Counted from the first letter of the stretch, positions 17,433 through 26,843 are shown. The stretch is DNA of 64,000 nt from Roseomonas genomospecies 6 (GCF_008365375.1 NZ_QOKW01000020.1:1-64000), one strand, 5' to 3'. The notes: generated by a model not told the origin, from the letters alone. Made by a program: numbers and translations.

Positions 17433-18526
17433 GCGCCCCCATGAGCGCCCAATCCCCGGCCATCGATTCTCCGGCCATCGGGGCGGCCTACGCCCGCACC
17501 CGGCGCTTCGCTCTCGCGGCGGCGGCGGGCGGGCTGGCCCTGGCGGCGTTCGGCTGGTGGCTGGACCCGCCCCTCTTCTTCCAGGCGTGGCTTCTGGCCT
17601 TCCTGCTGTGGACCGGGCTGGCGGTCGGCTGCCTGACGCTTCTGTTGGCCGGGCATCTGCTGAGCCATCCCCGGCTGGAGCCGGTCCTCGACGAGCTGGA
17701 GGCCGGCGCCCTCACCCTGCCGCTTCTGGCCCTGCTCGGCCTGCCGTTGCTCGCCGGGTTGCCGGACCTCTACCGCTGGGCCGAGACGGGGACCGGGCCG
17801 ATGGGGCCGGTGCGCGGCCACTGGCTGGACCAGGGCGGCTTCGTGCTGCGCAGCGCCGTCTATCTCGGGGTCTGGTGCGCGCTCGCCTGGGCGATGACCC
17901 GGCCCGGGCACCACCACCGGCGCACCGCCGCCGTGGGGTTGCTTTTGATGCTGCCGACGGTGACGCTGGCGGGTCTGGATTGGGTGATGTCGCTCGACCC
18001 CGACTGGCTGTCGAGCCTGTTCGGGCTGGCCTATGGGGTGACGCAGACGGTGGCGGCGCTCGCCGTCGCCCTGCTCGCCGCCGAGCTTCGCCCGGACCGG
18101 GCGCTTCCCCAGCGCGCCGGCGGGATGGCCGGGGCGCTGCTGGCCCTCGTCGGGACGACGGCCTACCTCTGGTTCGTCCATTTCCTTGTGGTCTGGGCCG
18201 CCAACCTGCCGGAGGAAGCGGGCTGGTACCTCGACCGCGGCGGGGCGTGGCTGTGGCTGATGCCCGGCATCGTGGTGCCGGCGACGGCGCTGGCCGTTCT
18301 GATCCTGCTGCCGCGCTGGCTGCGCAGCCACCGGCTGGCCCTGCTGACCGCGGGCGGCCTGCTGCTGGCCCAGCATCTCGCGCACATGGTCTGGCTGGTG
18401 CGCCCGGCGGCGCAGCGGCCGGAGCTTCACTGGCTCGACGCGGTCGTCGCGGCGGCGCTCGGCGCGCTCTGCCTCGCCCTGTTCGCGCACCGCCTCTCCG
18501 GCACACCGACGCGGAGGACGTCATGA
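17429..18526 (+). CDS. actF: Alternative Complex III subunit ActF, NrfD-like membrane protein
   Basis: A 365-aa polytopic membrane protein with about ten helices and little else. It matches the position and size of ActF, the second NrfD-like subunit, which pairs with ActC in the membrane. A second ATG four codons in (MSAQ) is a possible start. It overlaps the following glycosidase gene by 4 bp, which is unusual for an act operon. Confidence 0.9.
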   Translation: MSAPMSAQSPAIDSPAIGAAYARTRRFALAAAAGGLALAAFGWWLDPPLFFQAWLLAFLLWTGLAVGCLTLLLAGHLLSHPRLEPVLDELEAGALTLPLLALLGLPLLAGLPDLYRWAETGTGPMGPVRGHWLDQGGFVLRSAVYLGVWCALAWAMTRPGHHHRRTAAVGLLLMLPTVTLAGLDWVMSLDPDWLSSLFGLAYGVTQTVAALAVALLAAELRPDRALPQRAGGMAGALLALVGTTAYLWFVHFLVVWAANLPEEAGWYLDRGGAWLWLMPGIVVPATALAVLILLPRWLRSHRLALLTAGGLLLAQHLAHMVWLVRPAAQRPELHWLDAVVAAALGALCLALFAHRLSGTPTRRTS

Positions 18527-20499
18527 ACGGTTCCGGCACGCCCTTTGCGCATCCCGCGTTCGAGCTGCCGCCGCTATCCGGCGAGGGCGATGACGGTAGC
18601 GCGCGCGGCTACCGCCCGATCGCCGCCTATGGCCTGATCGGCGACTGCCACGGCTCGGCGCTGGTCGCGTGGGACGGCTCCATCGACTGGTGCTGCCTGG
18701 ACCGGCTGGACGCCGATCCCGTGTTCGCCCGCCTGCTCGACCGCGAGCGGGGCGGCTTCTTCGAGATCCGACCCTGCGCGGGCGCCACCGTCCGCAGGCG
18801 CTACGTCGGCGACACCTGTCTGCTGGAAACGCTGTTCACCACGCCGGACGGCGTGCTGCGCCTGACCGATTTCATGCCCGTCGCGCTCTGCCCCGGCGCG
18901 CCGGAAGGGGAGTTCACCCAACTCCACAACCCCGCCAGGCTGGTGCGCATCGCCGAGGTGACGGAGGGCCGCGTGCGCGTCCGCGCCACCTACCGTCCCA
19001 TGGGCTCCGGCTTCCGCACCGCCCCCGTGCCGATGCGCGCCGGGGACGGCGGCGTCGCGGCGGAGGGTCTGCCGCCCCTCTTCACCGACATGCGGCTGGA
19101 GTGCCGGGACGGCGCGGCGGTCGGCGCGGTGGAGATGGCGGCGGGCGAGACGCGCAGCTTCGTCCTCGGTCCCGCAGCGGCCCTGCCCCCGGACGGAGTC
19201 GCCGAGGCGGCGGACCGCCTCCGGGAGGAGACCGCCGAATTCTGGACCGTCTGGAGCGCCCACACCAGCTACGACGGTCCGCACCGGGAGCATGTGCTGC
19301 GCAGCGGAATCGTGCTGAAGGCGCTGGCCTTCGCCCCGACGGGGGCCATCGTGGCGGCGCCCACCACCTCCCTTCCGGAAGGCATCGGCACGCCGCGCAC
19401 CTGGGATTACCGGTTCTGCTGGCTGCGCGACGCCAGCCTGACGCTGTTCTCGCTGGCCAAGCTGAACCACGCGAGCGAGGCCCGGCGCTTCTTCGAGTTC
19501 CTGATGAGCGTGTGCGGGAAGACGGGAGCGCGCATCCTGCCGCTCTACGGAATCGACGGCGCCGTCGATCCGGGAGAGCGCTGCCACGACCACCTCGACG
19601 GCTACAGGGGCAGCCGCCCGGTGCGCAGCGGCAACGGCGCGGTGGACCAGCACCAGATGGACGTCTACGGGCAGGCCATCGACCTCGCCCACCTGTTCGA
19701 GCGGCTGGGCGGACGGCTGTGCGAGCAGACCCGGAAGCAGGTCGAGCAATTCGCCGCCTGCATCGTCGAACATTGGCGGAAGCCGGATTCCGGCATCTGG
19801 GAGCCGCGCAGGCCGGACCGCCGCCACGTCCATTCCGCGATCCTGAGCTGGGTCGGCATGGACCGGGCCATCCGCATGTTCGGCGACCGGCCCGAGTGGG
19901 TCCGCACCCGCGACGACATCCTGCGGGACATCCGGGAGAACGGAGTCCACCCGACCGGCGGTTACCTGACACAGGTCTTCGGCGGCGAGGACGCCGACTC
20001 CGCCACCCTGGTGGCCGCCGGCTACGGCCTGCCCATCGGCGACGACGTGCTGGACCGGACGGTGCGCAAGGTGCGCGCGGATCTCGGCAACGGGGCGCTG
20101 ATCCACCGCTACCGGAACGACGACGGTCTGGAGGGGGAGGAGGGAGCCTTCCTTCTGTGCAGCTTCTGGCTGGTGGACGCCCTGCTGGCACTGGATCGGG
20201 GGGAGGAGGCGCGGGCGCTCCTGGACGATCTCCTGGGCCGCGCCAACGACCTCGGCCTCTACCCCGAGCAGATGGAGGCGGACGGCACCTTTCTCGGCAA
20301 CTTCCCGCAGGCCTTCACGCATCTGGGCGTGATCCACAGCGTCATGACGCTGCACCTCTACGACCAGGAGGGCGTTTCCGCCGTGCGCGGCGGCCACGCC
20401 GACCGGGCCTTCCGGATCGTCGGCCGCAACGACCGCTTCCGTTCGGTCTGGACCCGCGAACCCGGGGGAGAACCCGGAGGGGAGAGCGGCGATGCCTAG
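18523..20499 (+). CDS. GH15-family glycoside hydrolase (glucoamylase/trehalase type)
   Basis: A 658-aa cytoplasmic GH15 enzyme. The N-terminal beta-sandwich (IAAYGLIGDCHGSALVAWDG) and the (alpha/alpha)6 barrel (TWDYRFCWLRDAS near residue 290; GYRGSRPVRSGNGA; LYPEQMEADGTFLGNFPQAF near residue 580, with the catalytic-base Glu candidate in PEQ) are all present. No signal peptide is seen. GH15 proteins of this type act on alpha-glucosides such as trehalose or maltodextrins; the substrate cannot be read here. It overlaps actF by 4 bp and coxB by 8 bp, so it is embedded in and co-translated with the respiratory operon. Confidence 0.9.
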   Translation: MNGSGTPFAHPAFELPPLSGEGDDGSARGYRPIAAYGLIGDCHGSALVAWDGSIDWCCLDRLDADPVFARLLDRERGGFFEIRPCAGATVRRRYVGDTCLLETLFTTPDGVLRLTDFMPVALCPGAPEGEFTQLHNPARLVRIAEVTEGRVRVRATYRPMGSGFRTAPVPMRAGDGGVAAEGLPPLFTDMRLECRDGAAVGAVEMAAGETRSFVLGPAAALPPDGVAEAADRLREETAEFWTVWSAHTSYDGPHREHVLRSGIVLKALAFAPTGAIVAAPTTSLPEGIGTPRTWDYRFCWLRDASLTLFSLAKLNHASEARRFFEFLMSVCGKTGARILPLYGIDGAVDPGERCHDHLDGYRGSRPVRSGNGAVDQHQMDVYGQAIDLAHLFERLGGRLCEQTRKQVEQFAACIVEHWRKPDSGIWEPRRPDRRHVHSAILSWVGMDRAIRMFGDRPEWVRTRDDILRDIRENGVHPTGGYLTQVFGGEDADSATLVAAGYGLPIGDDVLDRTVRKVRADLGNGALIHRYRNDDGLEGEEGAFLLCSFWLVDALLALDRGEEARALLDDLLGRANDLGLYPEQMEADGTFLGNFPQAFTHLGVIHSVMTLHLYDQEGVSAVRGGHADRAFRIVGRNDRFRSVWTREPGGEPGGESGDA

Positions 20500-21481
20500 G
20501 CGCACGATCCTCGCGCTGCTGGCGGCGGCCGTCCCGGCGCTGGGCGGGTGTTCGACCATCCAGTCGGCGCTCGACCCGGCGGGAGTCAACGCCCGGCAGG
20601 TGGCGGACCTCTGGTGGCTGATGCTCTGGGTGCTGGGCGGCGCCTTCGTGATCGTGATGGCCGCGCTGGCGGCGGCGCTGTTCGCGCCCCGTCCCTGGCG
20701 CGGGCGCCTGCGCGGGACGACGATGATCGCCGCCGGGGGCGTGGCGTTGCCCGTCGCGGTCGTGCCGGTCTTCCTGATCGCCAGCTTCACCATCGACTGG
20801 CCGCTGGTGCCGGAGCGCCCGGACCGGCTGACCATCCACGTCGTCGGCCACCAGTTCTGGTGGGAGGTGCGCTACACCGGCCCCGGCATCGACCGGCCCA
20901 TCGTCAGCGCCAACGAGATCCGCATGCCGGTGGGTCAGCCCGTGCAGTTCCGGCTGACGACCGAGGATGTGATCCACAGCTTCTGGCTGCCCAACCTCGC
21001 CGGAAAGATCGACATGATCCCCGGACAGGTGAACCACATGGAGATCACAGCCGAGCGCACCGGCGTCTTCCGCGGCCAATGCTACGAGTTCTGCGGGGCG
21101 CAGCACGCCCACATGGCCTTCATGGCCGTGGTGATGGAGCCCGGCGACTTCGCGTCCTGGCTGGCGCGCGAGGCGCAGCCGGCCCCGGCGCCCGCCGGCC
21201 CGGAGGAGGAACGGGCGCTCCAGGCCTTCCTGCGCGGCGGCTGCGCGTCCTGCCACGCCATCCGGGGAACCCCCGCCGACGGCGAGGGCGGTCCCGACCT
21301 GACCCATGTCGGCGGGCGCCTGACGCTGGCCGCCGGTATGCTGCCGAACGGCGAAGGCTCCATGGGCGGCTGGATCGCCGGTGCGCAGACCATCAAGCCG
21401 GGCAACCGGATGCCCAACTTCAACGGGTACGACGGCGAGACGCTGCGCGCCCTGTCCCGCTATCTGTACGAGCTCAAATGA
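20492..21481 (+). CDS. coxB: caa3-type cytochrome oxidase subunit II with fused cytochrome c
   Basis: A 329-aa subunit II. It has a lipobox Cys at residue 20 (ALGGC), two helices (about 41-65 and 78-100) and a cupredoxin domain with the CuA ligands H162, C197, C201, H205 and M208 (CYEFCGAQHAHM). A C-terminal cytochrome c domain carries CASCH at 251-255. The fused haem makes it caa3-type, able to take electrons directly from the ActE cytochrome. A strong GGAGGGGAG lies in front of the ATG, within the glycosidase gene. It overlaps subunit I by 4 bp. Confidence 0.95.
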   Translation: MPRRTILALLAAAVPALGGCSTIQSALDPAGVNARQVADLWWLMLWVLGGAFVIVMAALAAALFAPRPWRGRLRGTTMIAAGGVALPVAVVPVFLIASFTIDWPLVPERPDRLTIHVVGHQFWWEVRYTGPGIDRPIVSANEIRMPVGQPVQFRLTTEDVIHSFWLPNLAGKIDMIPGQVNHMEITAERTGVFRGQCYEFCGAQHAHMAFMAVVMEPGDFASWLAREAQPAPAPAGPEEERALQAFLRGGCASCHAIRGTPADGEGGPDLTHVGGRLTLAAGMLPNGEGSMGGWIAGAQTIKPGNRMPNFNGYDGETLRALSRYLYELK

Positions 21482-24018
21482 CCGATTTCGCCAGCAATCC
21501 CGCCACCGGCAGCGGCGCGGCCATCGCGCGGGACAACCAAGCCCGCGAGCGCGACGACCTGGACGCCGCGTGGCGCTCCCCCACGGGATGGCGCGCGATC
21601 TCGGTGGTGAACCAGACCAACGTCGGGCGCCGCTTCGTCATCACCGGCTTCGTCTATTTCCTGATCGCCGGGATTCTGGGGCTGGTGATGCGCGTCCAGC
21701 TCGCCGTGCCGGAGAACGATCTGCTGACGCCGGAGGCGTACAACCAGATCTTCACCATGCACGGCACGCTGATGATGTTCCTGTTCGCCGTGCCGATCCT
21801 GGAAGGGGTGGCGGTCTATCTGCTGCCGCCGATGCTGGGCACGCGCGACCTGCCCTTTCCGCGCCTCAGCGCCTTCGGCTACTGGTGCTATCTTCTGGGC
21901 GGGCTGCTGCTTCTGACCAGCCTGCCGCTGGGGCTGGCGCCCGACGGCGGCTGGTTCATCTACCCGCCGCTCAGCTCCACCCTGTTCTCGCCGGGGATGA
22001 ACATCGACTTCTGGCTGCTGGGCATCACCTTCATGGAGATCTCGGCGATCACCGCCTCCATCGAGCTGATCGTCGCCATCCTGAAGACCCGCGCGCCGGG
22101 CATGTCCATCGACCGGATGCCGCTGTTCGCCTGGTACATCCTCATCACCGCCTTCATGATCGTCTTCGGCTTTCCGCCGCTGATCATGGGCAGCATCCTT
22201 CTGGAGCTGGAGCGCGCCTTCGGCCTGCCCTTCTTCGACGCCGCCAAGGGCGGGCATCCGCTGCTGTGGCAGCACCTGTTCTGGCTGTTCGGCCATCCGG
22301 AGGTCTACATCATCTTCCTGCCGGCGGCGGGCATCATGTCGATGGTCGTCCCGACCTTCGCCCGGCACCCCATCGTCGGCTACCGCTGGCTGGTTCTGGC
22401 GGCCATCGGCATGGGATTCCTCAGCTTCGGGCTGTGGGCCCACCACATGTTCGCGACGGGCATCCCGCAGATGTCGGTGGCCTTCTTCTCCGCCGCCAGC
22501 ACGCTGGTGGCGATCCCCAGCGGCATCCAGGTCTTCGCCTGGATCGCCACGCTGTGGCACGGGCGCCCCCGCTTCGACACGCCCCTGCTGTTCGCCATCG
22601 GCACCATCGTCACCTTCGTGATGGGCGGCTTCACGGGCGTGATGGTCGCCATCGTGCCCTTCGACCTTCAGGTCCACGACACCTACTTCGTCGTCGCCCA
22701 CTTCCATTACGTGCTGATCGGCGGGGCGGTCTTTCCGCTGTTCGCGGGAATCCACTACTGGATGCCGCTGGCGCTGGGGCGGATGCCGTCGGAGCGGCTT
22801 GGCCGGTGGAGCTTCTGGACCATGTTCGCCGGGTTCCACCTGACCTTCTTCCCGCAGCACTGGCTGGGGCTGATCGGCATGTCGCGGCGGGTCTACACCT
22901 ACCTGCCGGGCCTGAACCTGGAGTGGGGAAACCTGATCGCCACCGGCGGGGCCTTCCTGTTCGCGCTGGGCGTCCTGCTGACCATGGTCAACGTGCTGTG
23001 GACCGCGCGGCGCGGCGCGCCGTCCGGCGACAATCCCTGGAACGCCGGGACGCTGGAATGGCTGAACGTGCCAACCCCCTCCTACAACGTCCGCAGCATC
23101 CCCCTGATCTCCAGCCGCGACCCGCTGTGGGACCAGCCGGACCTGCCGAAGGCGGTCGAGCGGGGGGCGGGCTTCCTTCCCGACAGCTTCGGCGGGCGGC
23201 GCCTGATGCTGGGGACCAGCGCCGCCGACGCCCGGCCCGAACAGGTGCTCGAACTGCCCGGCCCGACCTACCTGCCGCTGGTCACGGCGCTGTGCGTGGG
23301 CGTCTTCTTCGTCAGCGTCCTGGTGAAGGTCTACGCCATGGCCGCGCTGGGCGCGGTGCTGAGCGTCGCGGCCTTCCTCTATTGGATGTGGCCGGCCAAC
23401 CCCGGCGGACGGCGGGGCAGCATCGTCGCCTCCCCCGGCATCGAACTGCCGACCGCCCACGGCCACCACGCCGCACCCGGCGCCGCCGCGCTGAACGTCA
23501 CGCTAGCGGCGGACGCGGCGCTGTACGCGTCGTTGGCCTTCAGCCTGTTCTTCCTGTGGAGCTACACCCCCGACGGAGCGGGCGCGCCCCTTCCCCCGCC
23601 GTCCGTCTGGCCGGCGGCGCTCGACCTGGGCCTGCTGCTGGCGGGAAGCGTCCTGCTGGCCTGGGCGGAGCGGCGGATGCGCGCCGGTTCCGTGCTGCCG
23701 GCCATGCTCGCCCTGCCGCTGGCCATGGGGATGGCCGCGGCGGCGCTGGGGCACGGCCTTCTGTCCTCGGCCCATCTCGGCTTTCCCGCGCAGGAGCACG
23801 CTCTGGCGGCGGTGCTGTGGACGCTCTACGGTTATCAGGCGATGCACGCCGCTGCGGCGATCCTGATCGCGGGGCTGGCCGCCGCCGCCGCGTGGATGGG
23901 GCATCTCACCCGCGACCGCCATCTGATGCTGCGCGTCGCCGCCCGCTTCTGGCACTACACGGCGGCGCTGTGGGTGGCCGGATTCGTGCTCGTCCACATC
24001 CTGCCCGTGATGGGTTGA
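21478..24018 (+). CDS. cytochrome oxidase subunit I-III fusion (caa3 type)
   Basis: An 846-aa fusion. Residues about 45-570 are haem-copper subunit I with intact ligands: H95 (TMHGTLMM), the H273-E275-Y277 motif of the proton channel and CuB site (FGHPEVY), H322-H323 and H408-H410 (VAHFHYVL). A C-terminal part (about 660-846) holds five more helices of subunit III type. The glutamate in GHPEVY indicates an A1-type pump. It starts in the ATGA overlap with coxB and is followed 17 bp later by a small membrane gene. No haem a synthase, ctaB or ctaG is present in the window. Confidence 0.95.
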   Translation: MTDFASNPATGSGAAIARDNQARERDDLDAAWRSPTGWRAISVVNQTNVGRRFVITGFVYFLIAGILGLVMRVQLAVPENDLLTPEAYNQIFTMHGTLMMFLFAVPILEGVAVYLLPPMLGTRDLPFPRLSAFGYWCYLLGGLLLLTSLPLGLAPDGGWFIYPPLSSTLFSPGMNIDFWLLGITFMEISAITASIELIVAILKTRAPGMSIDRMPLFAWYILITAFMIVFGFPPLIMGSILLELERAFGLPFFDAAKGGHPLLWQHLFWLFGHPEVYIIFLPAAGIMSMVVPTFARHPIVGYRWLVLAAIGMGFLSFGLWAHHMFATGIPQMSVAFFSAASTLVAIPSGIQVFAWIATLWHGRPRFDTPLLFAIGTIVTFVMGGFTGVMVAIVPFDLQVHDTYFVVAHFHYVLIGGAVFPLFAGIHYWMPLALGRMPSERLGRWSFWTMFAGFHLTFFPQHWLGLIGMSRRVYTYLPGLNLEWGNLIATGGAFLFALGVLLTMVNVLWTARRGAPSGDNPWNAGTLEWLNVPTPSYNVRSIPLISSRDPLWDQPDLPKAVERGAGFLPDSFGGRRLMLGTSAADARPEQVLELPGPTYLPLVTALCVGVFFVSVLVKVYAMAALGAVLSVAAFLYWMWPANPGGRRGSIVASPGIELPTAHGHHAAPGAAALNVTLAADAALYASLAFSLFFLWSYTPDGAGAPLPPPSVWPAALDLGLLLAGSVLLAWAERRMRAGSVLPAMLALPLAMGMAAAALGHGLLSSAHLGFPAQEHALAAVLWTLYGYQAMHAAAAILIAGLAAAAAWMGHLTRDRHLMLRVAARFWHYTAALWVAGFVLVHILPVMG

Positions 24019-24035
24019 GCGAGGAGGAACCGCCC

Positions 24036-24416
24036 ATGCCGTCCGTCCATCAGGGGGCCGTCCGCCAGGGGTCCGCCGTCCTCGTCGCTCCCGCCGTCCT
24101 GTGGAGCATGCATTTCCTGTTCGTCTACGTCTTCGCCTCGCTCGCCTGCCTGTGGGGGTGGCAGGGGGCGACGGTGCTGGGCATCGGGGTGGTCGCCGCC
24201 GTGGTGTCGCTCGCCACCGCGTTCACCGTCCTGCTGATCGCGCTGATCGGCGTCCGCGCCTGGCGGGCGGTTCCGGAGGCGCCGGCCCATCCCACCGACG
24301 CGCGGTCCCGCCGCAGCCGCTTCATCGCTCAGGCGACGGCGGCGCAGAGCGCGCTGTTCGCCTTCTCCACGGTGATCGTCGGGGTGCCGACGCTGATGAG
24401 GCCGCCATGCGTCTGA
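24036..24416 (+). CDS. small membrane protein of the oxidase operon
   Basis: A 126-aa protein with about three helices (residues 14-35, 42-72 and 100-120) and an Arg-rich loop between helices 2 and 3. I do not recognise the family. GAGGAGG lies 8 bases before the ATG. Its place between subunit I-III and a cytochrome c, with a 10-bp overlap to the latter, suggests a small oxidase subunit or assembly factor, comparable in size to subunit IV-like proteins; this is inference from position only. Confidence 0.75.
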   Translation: MPSVHQGAVRQGSAVLVAPAVLWSMHFLFVYVFASLACLWGWQGATVLGIGVVAAVVSLATAFTVLLIALIGVRAWRAVPEAPAHPTDARSRRSRFIAQATAAQSALFAFSTVIVGVPTLMRPPCV

Positions 24417-24973
24417 TCCCCCTCGCCGCGATCCTCGCTTTTCTAGCCTCCTGCGGCGAGGCAGCACCGCCGCCCCACCTCGGCGTTCCCGGCGGCGACG
24501 CCGACCGCGGCAAGCTCCACATCGCGCGCTACGGCTGCGCGGCCTGCCACCGGATTCCCGGTTTCGGCGCTTCCGGTCAGGTTGGACCGCCGCTGGACGA
24601 CTTCGCGGTGCGCGGCTACATCGGCGGGGTGCTGCCGAACCAGCCGCAGAACCTGGTGGCCTGGATCGTCGATCCGCCCGCCCACGCTCCCGGAACGGCG
24701 ATGCCCAATCTCGGGGTGAGCCGCGAGGAGGCCCGCGACATCGCCGCCTATCTCCACACGCTCGGCCGCCGCGAGGCCAAGGTGTTCCCGCCGCCGCGCA
24801 CCCTGCCGGTGGACCCGGAGGCCGGCGAGGCGGAGCGCGCCCGCGCCGAAGCCCGGCTGAACGGCTATGGCTGGGTGGACGGTCAGCCCGGCCTCGCCCG
24901 CATCCCCATCGACCGCGCCATGGAGCTTCTGGAATCGCGGGGCTGGGACGGGATCGACCACGACCCGCACTGA
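24407..24973 (+). CDS. lipoprotein cytochrome c closing the oxidase operon
   Basis: A 188-aa mono-haem cytochrome with a lipoprotein signal (AFLASC) and a CAACH site at about residue 43, then a distal Met candidate in GTAMPNLGV. After the cytochrome domain (to about residue 125) comes a 60-residue tail, acidic and Arg-rich, ending IDHDPH, which is unusual for a class I cytochrome. It overlaps the previous gene by 10 bp and probably shuttles electrons within the ActE-caa3 chain. Confidence 0.88.
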   Translation: MRLIPLAAILAFLASCGEAAPPPHLGVPGGDADRGKLHIARYGCAACHRIPGFGASGQVGPPLDDFAVRGYIGGVLPNQPQNLVAWIVDPPAHAPGTAMPNLGVSREEARDIAAYLHTLGRREAKVFPPPRTLPVDPEAGEAERARAEARLNGYGWVDGQPGLARIPIDRAMELLESRGWDGIDHDPH

Positions 24974-25004
24974 TGCCGGTCGCCCTCATCAGGGAACGGG
25001 GAAA

Positions 25005-25925
25005 TCAGCCATCCGTCCGGAAGGTCCAGCGCAAGGCCAGGGCGCCCCGCCGGCGGACGATCCTGCGCGCCCGGAAGGTCCACAGCCGCTCGGCGCCCTG
25101 GAAGGCCGCGATCTCGGGCGAGTCCAGGAGCACCGCGGCGTCCCCGGTCATCTGCAGCGTGTCGCCGCGTTCGAAATCGACGAAGAGCAGCCCCGCCTTC
25201 CCGTTGAGCAGGATGTTGCCCAGCGTGGCGAAGAAGAGGTTGCCGCTGAAATCCGGGATGGTGAGCGTTCCGTCCTCGGCCACCCGGACGAAGCCGGCCT
25301 TCCCGCCGCGGTGCGACACATCGACCTGACGATGGCCGACGCGGTCGGCGTAGGAGGCGACGAAGAAGGCGTCCGCCCCCTCGACCGTCGCACGCGCCGC
25401 CGGATCGAGCACGGCCATCGCCTCGACGGCACCGGCGAAAGGCTGGCCGGGGTCGCGGGCGAACGCAGCGTCGCGCCGTTGGATGTAGCGGGGGCAATTC
25501 CCGAAGCTCTGTTCGACGCCGACACGGAAACCCTCCGGTGTTGCTGCGGCCACGCCGTTCATGCGGTTCCGGCGCCGCGTCTGCATCTCGATGCCGAGGA
25601 GGCCGACCGGCGTCCCGTCCGTCATGCCGGCGCCCGCGGGGTCGCTCGGGTCCGGACGCGCGGCGATGTCGAGAACGGTCGGGGCGGGCGAGGACAGGAA
25701 GCCGGGCCGGCCCTCCAGAATGGTGGCCCACGCATCCCCGCCCGGGTCGACGCTGCCGGCCACGACGAAGGGAAGCTGGGCGTAGAAGTCGCGGTGCTGG
25801 TCGGGCATGACGTCGCGCACGACCCGCTGTCCCACCGCCGCCATCCGTTCGGCGACGCCGAGTGTCTCTTGGATGAACGTCTCGCCCTCATGCCATGTCG
25901 GCAGCGTCTTCGGGGTCCCGTCCAT
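25005..25925 (-). CDS. pyridoxamine 5'-phosphate oxidase-like flavin-binding protein
   Basis: A 306-aa protein of the PPOX-like split-barrel class. The core carries GIEMQTRRRNRMNG near residue 110 and, in the second half, RQVDVSHRGGKAGFVRV, FSGNLFFATLGNILLNGKAG and GLLFVDFERGDTLQ, typical of FMN-binding members that read like fused barrels. The substrate is unknown; relatives act on flavin- or F420-linked redox chemistry. GGGGAGA precedes the ATG. It lies 58 bp behind the GST gene on the same strand and probably forms a small detoxification operon with it. Confidence 0.85.
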   Translation of the reverse strand: MDGTPKTLPTWHEGETFIQETLGVAERMAAVGQRVVRDVMPDQHRDFYAQLPFVVAGSVDPGGDAWATILEGRPGFLSSPAPTVLDIAARPDPSDPAGAGMTDGTPVGLLGIEMQTRRRNRMNGVAAATPEGFRVGVEQSFGNCPRYIQRRDAAFARDPGQPFAGAVEAMAVLDPAARATVEGADAFFVASYADRVGHRQVDVSHRGGKAGFVRVAEDGTLTIPDFSGNLFFATLGNILLNGKAGLLFVDFERGDTLQMTGDAAVLLDSPEIAAFQGAERLWTFRARRIVRRRGALALRWTFRTDG

Positions 25926-25983
25926 GTCCTGTCTCCCCTATGAAAGAAGCGGGCGCGCCGGGTTGCGCGCCCGGATACGGCCT

Positions 25984-26598
25984 TCACGCGGCGGTGAGCC
26001 CCGCCGGTGTCCGGACGAACGGGACGAAGCCCGGCAGCGCCTCGACCCGGCGGAGGAAGGCGTTGACGGCTGGATAGCCCGACAGGTCGACGTTGCCTTC
26101 CGGGGCGCGCGCGACGTAACTGTAGATGGCGACGTCGGCGATCGTCGGCTGACCGCCGACCAGCCAATCGCGGCCGGAAAGATGGTCGTCCAGCTTCGTC
26201 AGCAAGGCATGCGCACGGGCGACCACCTCTTCGTGATCGAAGCCGGCGCCGAACACCGTGACCAGCCGCGCCGCCGCCGGGCCGTAGGCGACCTCCCCCG
26301 CGGCGACCGACAGCCAGCGCTGGACGGCGGCGGCGGCTTGCGCATCCTCGGGCAGCCAGTCGGTGCGCCCCGCCTTCTTCGCCAGATAGACCAGGATGGC
26401 GTTCGAATCCGGGACGACCACGCCGTCGTCATCCAGCACCGGCACCTGCCCGAACGGGTTCAGCGTCAGGAATTCCGGCTTCTTGTGCGCGCCCGCCTTC
26501 AGGTCGACCTCGACCAGCTCGTGGGGCAGTCCGAGCAGGGACACGAACAGGCGGGCGCGGTGCGCATGGCCCGACAACGGGTGATGATAGAGCTTCAT
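25984..26598 (-). CDS. glutathione S-transferase family protein
   Basis: A 204-aa GST with a thioredoxin-like N-terminal domain ([18 protein letters not shown]; the cis-Pro segment is FGQVPVLDD and the gamma-glutamyl site is [11 protein letters not shown]) and an all-helical C-terminal domain ([11 protein letters not shown]). It conjugates or reduces electrophiles with glutathione; the exact substrate is unknown. GGAAGC precedes the ATG. A palindrome lies about 100 bp upstream and may be its operator. Confidence 0.93.
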   Translation of the reverse strand: MKLYHHPLSGHAHRARLFVSLLGLPHELVEVDLKAGAHKKPEFLTLNPFGQVPVLDDDGVVVPDSNAILVYLAKKAGRTDWLPEDAQAAAAVQRWLSVAAGEVAYGPAAARLVTVFGAGFDHEEVVARAHALLTKLDDHLSGRDWLVGGQPTIADVAIYSYVARAPEGNVDLSGYPAVNAFLRRVEALPGFVPFVRTPAGLTAA

Positions 26599-26693
26599 GG
26601 CTGCTTCCTGCGATGCCGGACGGGCCGATTCCCGATCCGCACACCGACCTTGCCGCGGTCAGCCGGTTACGGGAATGACCCGATTTGGCAGCT

Positions 26694-26718
26694 CATTATT
26701 ACAGCCATCGCAATAATG
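26694..26718. promoter_or_regulatory. candidate operator palindrome upstream of the GST gene
   Basis: A perfect inverted repeat, CATTATT, 11-base spacer, AATAATG, lies about 100 bp upstream of the GST start. The T-N11-A core is the layout of LysR-type binding sites. It is AT-rich inside GC-rich DNA. No regulator gene adjoins it, so the binding protein is unknown. Confidence 0.35.
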
Positions 26719-26765
26719 CCGGTTGGTGGCTCGGAGCCTGTCCGCAGCGGGTCCGGGGACTCACC

Positions 26766-26802
26766 GAAAACAAAGAAGGGCCGCCGTTTCCGGCAGCCCT
26801 TC
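26766..26802 (-). terminator. intrinsic terminator after the small peptide gene / hflX
   Basis: On the minus strand a 12-bp stem (GAAGGGCUGCCG with CGGCGGCCCUUC, one G-U pair) closes a GAAA tetraloop and is followed by UUUGUUUU. This is a textbook Rho-independent terminator. It ends the short unit that starts at the promoter near 26987 and would also end read-through from hflX. Confidence 0.85.
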
Positions 26803-26843
26803 CATTGTCGATCCGCAATCCATCGGACCACGGCGCGTCTTTA

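Noticed and set aside
24036-24416. Assignment of the small membrane protein as oxidase subunit IV
   Set aside because: Size and place fit, but I see no specific motif, so it is left unnamed.
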